From contig CADADR010000001.1 of the NCBI GenBank assembly GCA_902786745.1, forward strand, positions 186,001 to 250,000: DNA of 64,000 nucleotides, given 5' to 3'. Both the position numbers and the translations under genes were made by a program. The stretch is from an uncultured Bacteroidia bacterium (GTDB lineage Bacteria; Bacteroidota; Bacteroidia; Bacteroidales; F082). The notes beneath the pieces were generated by a model. The model had not been told where the DNA came from. It ran no database searches and was given only the letters and a program-made list of their open reading frames with translations. Shown piece after piece: positions 50,221 to 56,909 of the stretch; position 1 is the first letter of the stretch, and every line of letters begins with the position of its first letter.

Positions 50221-52356
50221 ATGAAGGAATTCCAGACAAAAGACATCCGTAACGTTGCCCTTATCGGTGCAGCTAAATCGGGTAAGACCACGCTTGCCGA
50301 AAACATGCTTTTCGAAGGCAAGCTCATCAACAGAAAAGGTAGCACCGACGAGAAGAACACCGTCTCCGACTACCGTGCCATCGAGATGGAGCGTCAGATT
50401 TCGGTGAACGCTTCCATGATGTACACCCTCTACAACGACAAGAAGATCAACATCCTGGACACCCCTGGTTTCAGCGACTTCTCGGGCGACATCGTCAGCT
50501 GCCTCTACGCTGCCGACATGGCCGTCTGCACCGTCAACGCCCAATCGGGTGTTGAAGCCACCACGGAGAACGCCTGGCGTCACGCTGCCAACACCAACAA
50601 GCCTGTTGTGTTCTTCATGAACCAACTCGACCACAGCAACGCCAACTTCGACAACACGGTCCGCGAGCTGAAAGAGTATTTCGGCGACAAGGTCACGCCT
50701 ATCCAATATCCCGTCAACGCCGGTGAGGACTTCAACGCCGTCATCGACCTGATCATGATGAAGATGCTGGTCTTCAAGAACGGCAACGGCGCTCCTGAGA
50801 TCCAGGACATCCCCGCCGCTGAGATGGCCAAGGCCGAAGAGCTGCACAACAACCTCATCGAGCACGCCGCCGAAGGCGAAGAGGCTCTGATGGAGAAGTT
50901 CTTCGAAGAGATGACCCTGAGCGAAGAGGATATGGAACGCGGTATCCACCTGGGTATCGTCAACCGTGAGATGTTCCCCGTGCTGTGCGGCGCTGCCAAA
51001 CGTGGCGTGGGTGTCACCCGTCTGATGGACTTCCTCATCAACGCCTGCCCGTCGCCTGCCGACATGCCGGCTATCAAAGCAAACAACGGCCAAGAGTTCC
51101 ACAACAGCGTCGACGACCCGACCGCTCTGTTCATCTTCAAGGTGACCACCGAGCAGAACCTCGGCGATGTGGCTTGGATGCGCATCTATGGTGGTACCGT
51201 GGTGAAGAGCCAAGACCTCATCAACCCGCGTACGGGCAACAAGGAGCGTCTGTCGCAGCTGCTCGTCTTCCGCGGCAAGAACCGTGAAGAGATCGAGAAA
51301 GCCAACGCTGGCGATATCATCTGCACCATCAAGCTGAAGGACGGCCGCATCGGCGATTCGCTGGTCGACGCCAAGGCCGCCGAAGCCACCTTCCCCGAGA
51401 TCCCGTTCCCGACCCCGATCTTCTCGATCGCCGTCAAGGCCGTCAATTCACAGGAAGACGAAAAGCTGGGTAGCATCCTCAACGACATCCACAAAACCGA
51501 CCCGACCGTCATCGCAGCCATGTCGCGCGAACTGCGCCAGAACATCCTGCAGTGCCAGGGCGAATATCACTTCAACACCCTGAAGTGGTACTTCGACAAT
51601 GTCTATAAGATTGCCATCGAGACGGCTTCACCCAAGATCCCGTATCGTGAGACCATCACCAAGAGCGCAAGCGCCAGCTACCGTCACAAGAAACAATCCG
51701 GTGGTAGCGGTCAGTTCGGTGAAGTGCACATGCAACTGGCTCCTTACTTCGAGGGTTACACCGACCCAAGCGAACTGCAGGTGCGCGACAAGCAAGAGTA
51801 CGAACTGCCTTGGGGCGGTAAGCTCATCTTCGCCAACTGCGTCGTCGGTGGTGCCATCGATGCCCGCTTCATGCCCGCCATCCTGAAGGGTGTCAACGAG
51901 CGCCTCGAGCAAGGCCCGCTGACCGGTTCTTATGCCCGCGACATCATCGTCTACATCTACGATGGTAAGATGCACCCGGTCGACTCCAACGAAATGGCCT
52001 TTAAGATCGCCGGACGTATGGCCTTCAGCGCCGCCTTTAAGAACGCTGGCCCGAAGATCATGGAACCCATCTACGACCTCGACGTGCGCATGCCTGCCGA
52101 CCTCATGGGTGCTGTGATGACCGACCTGCAAGGCCGTCGCGCCATCGTCATGGGTATGGACAGCGACCACAACTACCAAACCATCCACGCCAAGGTTCCG
52201 TTGGCCGAGATGGACCGCTATTCCACCTCACTGAGCTCACTGACCTCGGGCCGTGGCACCTTCACCATGAAGTATGCTGAATACCAGCAAGTGCCCACCG
52301 ATGTGCAGAACCGCCTCCTCAAGGAGTACGAAGAGAGCCAGAAGGAAGAAGAATAA
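50221..52356 (+). CDS. Elongation factor G-type translational GTPase (paralogue form)
   Basis: 711 residues with the full EF-G domain order: GTP-binding domain, EF-Tu-like domain II, domains III-V. The P-loop is GAAKSGKTTLAENML (about residues 14-28) and the second motif is DTPGFSDF. The base-specificity motif NKxD is NQLD here (in FFMNQLDHSNAN), and the P-loop AKSGKT differs from AHIDAGKT of the main EF-G. These are marks of the second EF-G class found in Bacteroidota beside the standard FusA, implicated in energy-poor translation or recycling rather than routine elongation. Codon use is strongly biased, suggesting high expression. A good terminator follows. Confidence 0.88.
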   Translation: MKEFQTKDIRNVALIGAAKSGKTTLAENMLFEGKLINRKGSTDEKNTVSDYRAIEMERQISVNASMMYTLYNDKKINILDTPGFSDFSGDIVSCLYAADMAVCTVNAQSGVEATTENAWRHAANTNKPVVFFMNQLDHSNANFDNTVRELKEYFGDKVTPIQYPVNAGEDFNAVIDLIMMKMLVFKNGNGAPEIQDIPAAEMAKAEELHNNLIEHAAEGEEALMEKFFEEMTLSEEDMERGIHLGIVNREMFPVLCGAAKRGVGVTRLMDFLINACPSPADMPAIKANNGQEFHNSVDDPTALFIFKVTTEQNLGDVAWMRIYGGTVVKSQDLINPRTGNKERLSQLLVFRGKNREEIEKANAGDIICTIKLKDGRIGDSLVDAKAAEATFPEIPFPTPIFSIAVKAVNSQEDEKLGSILNDIHKTDPTVIAAMSRELRQNILQCQGEYHFNTLKWYFDNVYKIAIETASPKIPYRETITKSASASYRHKKQSGGSGQFGEVHMQLAPYFEGYTDPSELQVRDKQEYELPWGGKLIFANCVVGGAIDARFMPAILKGVNERLEQGPLTGSYARDIIVYIYDGKMHPVDSNEMAFKIAGRMAFSAAFKNAGPKIMEPIYDLDVRMPADLMGAVMTDLQGRRAIVMGMDSDHNYQTIHAKVPLAEMDRYSTSLSSLTSGRGTFTMKYAEYQQVPTDVQNRLLKEYEESQKEEE

Positions 52357-52388
52357 AAGAGTATTTTTTCATAAGTATTGCATTTTTT

Positions 52389-52419
52389 CCCCGCTGCGGT
52401 TGCCGTGGCGGGGTTTTTT
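52389..52419 (+). terminator. Terminator after the EF-G-type gene
   Basis: Stem CCCCGC / GCGGGG (52389-52394, 52408-52413) with an inner CGG-TTG-CCG hairpin, followed by TTTTTT. Confidence 0.9.
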
Positions 52420-52465
52420 GTCTGATTTTGTTTGCAAATTAATACGCAGTTAAAGAAAAAAAACA

Positions 52466-52473
52466 TACCTTTG
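52466..52473 (+). promoter_or_regulatory. -7 box upstream of the hypothetical-ncRNA-RT unit
   Basis: TACCTTTG followed by C, 28 bases before the ATG at 52501. It is the only convincing -7 box I see before the reverse transcriptase. Confidence 0.55.
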
Positions 52474-52500
52474 CCCCACTAACCCCTAAAAAACAACACT

Positions 52501-53001
52501 ATGAGATTTCTAAAAATCGCTAAAAACATCGTTGAGACCATCGCGGAAAACGCCAAACCGCATAGCCAAACGACGCAACCATCACAGCCCTCTCAACCTC
52601 AACCCAAAGTGACGGAAGAAGAGAGAGACTGGACCGACGAACAATGGAGAGCCTATTTCAAGGAGATCCTGAACACCGAATTCCCACTCTATGGCATCAG
52701 AGAGGATGTCGCCGTGACCGACCTCGTAGGCTTCGCCAACGACGAGTTTCAACTCTATAAGACCCGTCCCACCCAAGCCTATAAGGCTGAATGGGGACAA
52801 CCCTATACCTTCCTCCTACAACAGGCAGGCATACCAAAAGGCGTAGTCATGCTCGGCAAAGGCCATAGCCACGACAGCAACGTGAAGTATCTGATTGCCC
52901 GCATGTATGCCAAGAAAATGGGCATCCCCTACATCAACTTCTACACGCAGATGCCCAACGAACGCGACTATGTCATCAGCCGCATCCGTAAATTCCTGTA
53001 A
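52501..53001 (+). CDS. Hypothetical protein upstream of the reverse transcriptase
   Basis: 166 residues, no signal peptide. An amphipathic N-terminus (RFLKIAKNIVETIAENAK), a Gln/Ser/Pro linker (residues 20-36) and a compact C-terminal domain (about 45-166) with AEWGQPYTFLLQQAGIPKGVVMLGKGHSHD and IPYINFYTQMPNERDYVISRI. The order of an acidic residue, a strand and a Lys-containing strand faintly recalls degenerate PD-(D/E)xK folds, but I would not call it a nuclease. I do not recognise the family. It ends 11 bases before the structured RNA candidate and shares its promoter with it and the reverse transcriptase. Confidence 0.7.
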   Translation: MRFLKIAKNIVETIAENAKPHSQTTQPSQPSQPQPKVTEEERDWTDEQWRAYFKEILNTEFPLYGIREDVAVTDLVGFANDEFQLYKTRPTQAYKAEWGQPYTFLLQQAGIPKGVVMLGKGHSHDSNVKYLIARMYAKKMGIPYINFYTQMPNERDYVISRIRKFL

Positions 53002-53012
53002 CCATCAAGAAT

Positions 53013-53151
53013 AGGAAAAAGGGGATGCAGCAGTGCTGCGCCTGCCGAAAGAGGCAGCCTTGCCACGAAAGGACGGTTTTGCAGGCAACCCGACAAGGTA
53101 CCCTCTCGTGATCCGCAATTTTGCGGATTCAAAATCTTTCCCCTTTTTCCT
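53013..53151 (+). ncRNA. Candidate structured RNA associated with the reverse transcriptase
   Basis: A 13-base segment (AGGAAAAAGGGGA, 53013-53025) is exactly complementary to 53139-53151. Inside this closing stem lie GCAGCA..TGCTGC (53027-53039), CTGCC-GAAAGA-GGCAG (53042-53057), an outer CCTTG/CAAGG pair (53058-53098) with TTGCC/GGCAA within it, and an 8-bp hairpin ATCCGCAA-TT-TTGCGGAT (53111-53128). The layout, a long inverted pair enclosing several hairpins 5' of a reverse transcriptase gene, is that of retron RNAs (a1/a2 stem, msr, msd) and of the RNAs of some defence reverse transcriptases. No transcript evidence is available, and it could instead be a compound intergenic repeat. Confidence 0.5.
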
Positions 53152-53169
53152 TTCATTGCTTATTATACC

Positions 53170-54450
53170 ATGAATTTGACACGAGACACGGGTTTTAATC
53201 CCCCCTGCCCCCTTAAAAGGGGGAGTTGCCCCGTGTCTCGTGTCTCTGTTATCACCCAACTGACCCAACAAGAGACCTGGGAAGAGTTTCTCGCCTACCG
53301 CCTCCAGAAAGGCCGCCTCAATTGGCATGAGTTCGACGAAGCTGATGCCTTCGTCGAACAACAGCAGTATTTGCCTCTGGCCTTGAGAATCGCACAAGGC
53401 GAAGGTCTGGGTATACCAACCAAGAAACTGGTCAACAAGATGGGCTCAGGAAAGAAACGCGTGGTGTATAGCTTTGCAGACGATGAGATGCTCGTTCTCA
53501 AACTTATCGCCTTCCTGCTCTATAAGTACGACGACCGCTTGGCTCCCAACTGCTACGCCTTCCGCCGTGGACTCAAGGCGTATGATGCCATCTTCAAACT
53601 CAACAAGGCCATACATGGTCAACAGATGTGGGCCTACAAACTCGACATTCACGACTATTTCAACTCCATCGACATCGACATACTGTTGCCCCTACTCAAG
53701 GAGATGCTCGACGACGACCCGCCACTTTATGGATTCTTCGAACAGATGCTGACCAACCCCAATGTTTCCTTCAACAAGACCATTATAGAAGAACGCCATG
53801 GCGTGATGGCAGGCACACCCACCTCGCCATTCCTTGCTGATGTGTATCTAAACGAGGTCGACCATTATTTCCATGACGCCAACGTCATTTATGCCCGTTA
53901 TTCCGACGACATCATCATGTTTGCGCCTGACTATGACACGCTCCAACAATACAAAGAGAAGATGTGCCATTTTTTGGCACAGTATCATTTGGAGGTCAAC
54001 CCCGACAAGGAAAAAGTATATTCGCCTGACGAAGCCTATGAGTTTTTGGGATTCAAATGCCATGGCCACGACATCGATATCTCGGAGGCGACCAAGCGTA
54101 AGATGAAAGGCAAAATCAAAAGGCAAGCCAATGCCCTGTTGCGTTGGAAAAACAAGAACGGCATGGAAGCCGAAAAGGCGATGAAAGCCTTAATCAATTA
54201 CTTCAACCGTAAGTTTTTCGAAAGCGACGACCCAGAGAACCTCACCTGGTCGCGGTGGTTCTTTCCTGTCATCAACCAAACGGATGGCTTGAAGGAAATC
54301 GACCGTTACCTGCAGCAGTACATCCGTTTCCTGAGCATAGGAAGACACAACAAGACGAACTACAGGGTCGATTATGCCCAACTGAAGGCACTAGGGTATA
54401 GGAGTTTGGTAAATGAATACTATAAGTTTAAAGAAATTGACCGTTTATAG
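53170..54450 (+). CDS. Reverse transcriptase (RVT_1), not group II intron type
   Basis: 426 residues from the first ATG. RT motifs in order: a template-grip region FADDEMLVLKLIAFLLYKYDDRLAPNCYAFRRG (about 102-134), motif A YKLDIHDYFNSID (first catalytic Asp at 159), GTPTSPFLADVYLNEVD (215-231), the catalytic YSDD at 244-247 and NPDKEKV followed by YEFLGFKCHG. There is no maturase X domain, HNH endonuclease or protease, so it is not a mobile-intron or retroviral enzyme; the short form and GTPTSP fit retron or unknown-group defence RTs. The classic retron VTG and NAxxH motifs are not evident. The first 25 codons are covered by a palindromic repeat (53178-53244), so the true start may be the GTG at 53233. 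The stop lies inside another palindrome. Confidence 0.88.
   Translation: MNLTRDTGFNPPCPLKRGSCPVSRVSVITQLTQQETWEEFLAYRLQKGRLNWHEFDEADAFVEQQQYLPLALRIAQGEGLGIPTKKLVNKMGSGKKRVVYSFADDEMLVLKLIAFLLYKYDDRLAPNCYAFRRGLKAYDAIFKLNKAIHGQQMWAYKLDIHDYFNSIDIDILLPLLKEMLDDDPPLYGFFEQMLTNPNVSFNKTIIEERHGVMAGTPTSPFLADVYLNEVDHYFHDANVIYARYSDDIIMFAPDYDTLQQYKEKMCHFLAQYHLEVNPDKEKVYSPDEAYEFLGFKCHGHDIDISEATKRKMKGKIKRQANALLRWKNKNGMEAEKAMKALINYFNRKFFESDDPENLTWSRWFFPVINQTDGLKEIDRYLQQYIRFLSIGRHNKTNYRVDYAQLKALGYRSLVNEYYKFKEIDRL
53178..53244. repeat. 67-bp inverted repeat over the reverse transcriptase start
   Basis: Perfect 15-bp arms (GACACGAGACACGGG / CCCGTGTCTCGTGTC, 53178-53192 and 53230-53244) enclose CCCCCTT-AA-AAGGGGG (53208-53223). 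The translated core (PPCPLKRG) is of the kind often produced when an intergenic repeat is read as protein. Confidence 0.8.
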
Positions 54451-54504
54451 ATTCCTATCCTTCGCACTTGCCCTTATAGGAATGACATAAACGGTCAATT
54501 TCTT
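54431..54504. repeat. 74-bp palindromic element between RT and lutB (copy B)
   Basis: Perfect 18-bp arms (AAGAAATTGACCGTTTAT / ATAAACGGTCAATTTCTT, 54431-54448 and 54487-54504), with core AGATTCC...GGAATGAC. Its reverse complement matches the palindrome at 43582 in arms and core. It supplies the last seven codons of the reverse transcriptase and ends one base before the stop codon of the convergent lutB. Confidence 0.88.
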
Positions 54505-54505
54505 A

Positions 54506-55870
54506 TTACAAATTGCGTTCCCTCCATTGCTGGCTGAACGACTTGGAGGCAAACTCAGGCAGAGGCCTGGAGTTGCCCCAAAGCGGACCCAACAGGCGTT
54601 TCATCTCCAGCTTCTTGAAGAATATCGGGCCATCCATCTTCTTGCGCGACTTGCAGTGCCACACCATGGTCTTCATCAAGGCATCAAAACGGGCATTGCC
54701 TTGCTTCTCGGTCGTGGCAAGATGTCGGTTCTCTATGATCAAGTCGTCCAAAGGAATCTTCACGGGACAGATGTCGACACACTTGCCACACAAGGCACAG
54801 GCAGCATTCAGATGGCTGTACTCCTCCATGCCTGCCATCAATGGTGTCATCACCACACCCATAGGACCAATATGCTTGCTGCCGTATGAATAGCCACCGA
54901 TGTTCTTATACACGGGACAAACACTCACACAGGCACCGCAGTGTATGCACGACATCACCTTGCGCTGCTTCTCATGCGAGAGCAACTCAGAGCGGTTGTT
55001 GTCCAACAGGATGACATACACCTGCTCGGGACCTTGGCCCGTTGTGGCTGGACCAAAGGTGATGCTGCTGCAGGCCGCCATGCTCTGTCCGTGCGAATGC
55101 AACGAAAGCAAAGGCAACAACACGGCCAAGTCATCCAAGGTAGGAATCACCTTGGCAATGCCTGCCACCACAATGTGAACCCTTGCCGAAGAAGTGGACT
55201 TCAAGATGTTGCCCTCGTTTTCGGTCAACACCACACCACCCACATCGGAGAGCAGGAAGTTGGCACCTGTGATACAAATAGGCACATCCTTCGACTCGAC
55301 GGCCACCTCATGCCTCACGAAGTTGACCATCTGCTTGACAGTGCTGTCGGGTTTCAGTTTGAAAGAACCCGTGAGTATGGCATTGTTTTCTTCCTTCGAC
55401 AAGTGAATGGAAGGGGCAAGAGGATGATAAGGCTTCTGTTTTCCTTCATGAAGGATAAAGCGTCCTATCTCTGTCTCCACCACACGGATGTTTTTCCGCT
55501 CCAGGAAACCGTTGAGTTCTATCTCATCGAGCACCATGGAGTTGGAACGCGTGATGGCATTGGCTTTTTCCTTGCGAATCAGGTCGAAAATCATGGTCAA
55601 GGCATCGTCGGCATTGCGGGCCCAAAGCACCTTGCCACCGTTTTCGACAAAATGCGTCTCAAAGTCGACCAGCAGCTTTTCCAATCCCAACAGCGACTTA
55701 TTCCTCAAGGTATAGGCACGCTGCTTCTCCAGGTCGAGGTTGCGGTAGTTCACCTTGCCCTTGGCAAAGCTGTTCTCAAAACAACCAGTGCTGTAGTTGA
55801 TCTTCTGCCAATGCTCCTCGTCGAAAGCCTTCTCGCAGCCTTGTTGGAATAAGGTTATCGGATCACTCAT
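54506..55870 (-). CDS. lutB: LutB/LldF-like iron-sulfur protein of lactate oxidation
   Basis: The frame is open from 55930, but the ATG at 55870 (SDPITLFQQGCEKAF) overlaps rpiB least; 454 residues. An N-terminal LUD domain is followed by two 4Fe-4S cysteine sets, CIHCGACVSVCPVYKNIGG and CALCGKCVDICPVKIPLDDLI, and a C-terminal helical tail ending FSQQWRERNL. With LutA and LutC it forms a cytoplasmic L-lactate dehydrogenase complex. Neither lutA nor lutC is visible in the window, where they are normally adjacent, so the complex may be completed from elsewhere. It overlaps rpiB by 8 bases. Confidence 0.9.
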   Translation of the reverse strand: MSDPITLFQQGCEKAFDEEHWQKINYSTGCFENSFAKGKVNYRNLDLEKQRAYTLRNKSLLGLEKLLVDFETHFVENGGKVLWARNADDALTMIFDLIRKEKANAITRSNSMVLDEIELNGFLERKNIRVVETEIGRFILHEGKQKPYHPLAPSIHLSKEENNAILTGSFKLKPDSTVKQMVNFVRHEVAVESKDVPICITGANFLLSDVGGVVLTENEGNILKSTSSARVHIVVAGIAKVIPTLDDLAVLLPLLSLHSHGQSMAACSSITFGPATTGQGPEQVYVILLDNNRSELLSHEKQRKVMSCIHCGACVSVCPVYKNIGGYSYGSKHIGPMGVVMTPLMAGMEEYSHLNAACALCGKCVDICPVKIPLDDLIIENRHLATTEKQGNARFDALMKTMVWHCKSRKKMDGPIFFKKLEMKRLLGPLWGNSRPLPEFASKSFSQQWRERNL

Positions 55871-56318
55871 CGTCATGGTTTTCATTAGGTTCAATCTTTG
55901 CAACTCTTCTCGTATGGCGACCGCCTTCAAAGTCGGTATGAAGGAAAGCCTCTACCATCTCCCAAGCCAATTCATTGGGAATGAAACGACCTGGCAAGGC
56001 AAGGATGTTGGCATCGTTGTGCTGACGCGCCAATTTGGCCAGTTCCACGTTCCAACACAAGGCAGCCCGCACATTATGGTGATGATTGGCCGTCATCTGC
56101 GCACCATTGCCACTTCCACAAAGGATGATGCCCAAAGGATATTGACCCGTCTCAATGGCATTGGCCAAAGGGTGAATCATATCGGGATAGTCGACACTCT
56201 CGCTACTGTAGGTGCCATAATCATCGACTTGATAACCGGCCTCTGTCAGTTTTTCAATCAAATATTGTTTCATTTCGAAGCCACCATGGTCGCTCGCTAT
56301 GGGGATGATTTGTTCCAT
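55863..56318 (-). CDS. rpiB: Ribose-5-phosphate isomerase B
   Basis: The ATG at 56318 begins IPIASDHGGFEMKQYLIEKL directly at the family's N-terminal strand; the longer frame from 56348 adds ten unrelated residues. 151 residues, normal for RpiB/LacB. The active-site Cys-containing loop GIILCGSGNGAQMTANHHHNVRAALCW (about residues 63-90) is complete. It interconverts ribose 5-phosphate and ribulose 5-phosphate in the pentose phosphate pathway. It overlaps lutB by 8 bases, so the two share a transcript starting near 56346. Confidence 0.96.
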   Translation of the reverse strand: MEQIIPIASDHGGFEMKQYLIEKLTEAGYQVDDYGTYSSESVDYPDMIHPLANAIETGQYPLGIILCGSGNGAQMTANHHHNVRAALCWNVELAKLARQHNDANILALPGRFIPNELAWEMVEAFLHTDFEGGRHTRRVAKIEPNENHDDE

Positions 56319-56345
56319 TTTTTCTGCTGTTGATAATTCGATTCG

Positions 56346-56353
56346 CAAAATTA
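56346..56353 (-). promoter_or_regulatory. -7 box for rpiB-lutB
   Basis: TAATTTTG followed by C on the minus strand, 27 bases before the ATG at 56318. Confidence 0.5.
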
Positions 56354-56399
56354 CATAATTTCGTCACGCGCCACCTTTCTATCCCACTATTTCTGAAAG

Positions 56400-56870
56400 A
56401 CTTACCCGCTTACAAAACCTCAACAACTATAAACTAATAAATTGATTATCAATATAATATTAAGTTATCAACACTATTTCTGTTGAAAACTTTTTCATTC
56501 TGGTCGACAAAAACAGGCATGAAATTAATCAACAATTTATCGACCCATTCAAACGAAAAAATCAACATCATTTCAAAAAAATGGGGTCGTTTTTATCCAA
56601 TTTTTCATTTTTCAACGGATATACAAAAAAGCATAAATAAGGCTGAAAAATAAAACCTTATTAATTTCAGCCATGCCTACCTCAAATCAAAAATCATTAA
56701 TCCAAGAACTATTTTGAAAAGTTTTCAACTAATTCACAAGCTTATCAACATCCGTATCATTCTTCAATTAATTTGAAATTTAAAAATTAAAAAATGAAAT
56801 ATTGATAATTGCCTTGTTGAAAACTCCGGATGTTTTTTCAGTCGAATCAGACCAGAGGTATCGCTATTCC
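56400..56870. other. Candidate replication origin: AT-rich gap with DnaA-box-like cluster
   Basis: This 590-bp gap between divergent genes contains no open frame worth calling. It has two exact TTATCAACA (56465-56473, 56742-56750), two exact TGTTGAAAA, the reverse of TTTTCAACA (56481-56489, 56815-56823), and TTTTCAACT (56722-56730). All are one or two changes from the DnaA box TTATCCACA. There is a 50-base, nearly all A/T stretch (56761-56810) and an isolated 8-bp hairpin GGCTGAAA / TTTCAGCC (56641-56672). This is what a bacterial oriC looks like, but gene orientation on the left side does not support it, and dnaA/dnaN are not nearby. Confidence 0.45.
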
Positions 56871-56882
56871 ATGAAAAATACC

Positions 56883-56890
56883 TAATTTTG
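56883..56890 (+). promoter_or_regulatory. -7 box for the MORN-repeat gene
   Basis: TAATTTTG, 19 bases before the ATG at 56910. Confidence 0.45.
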
Positions 56891-56909
56891 ACCCGAATTT
56901 TGAACGTAA

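Noticed and set aside
50206-51213. 335-codon frame opposite the EF-G-type gene
   Set aside because: Shadow frame; the plus-strand gene has all EF-G motifs.
53170-54450. Group II intron or diversity-generating retroelement
   Set aside because: The RT has no maturase or endonuclease domain and I see no domain V/VI-like hairpin after it. I also see no pair of long similar template/variable repeats and no Avd-like small gene nearby.
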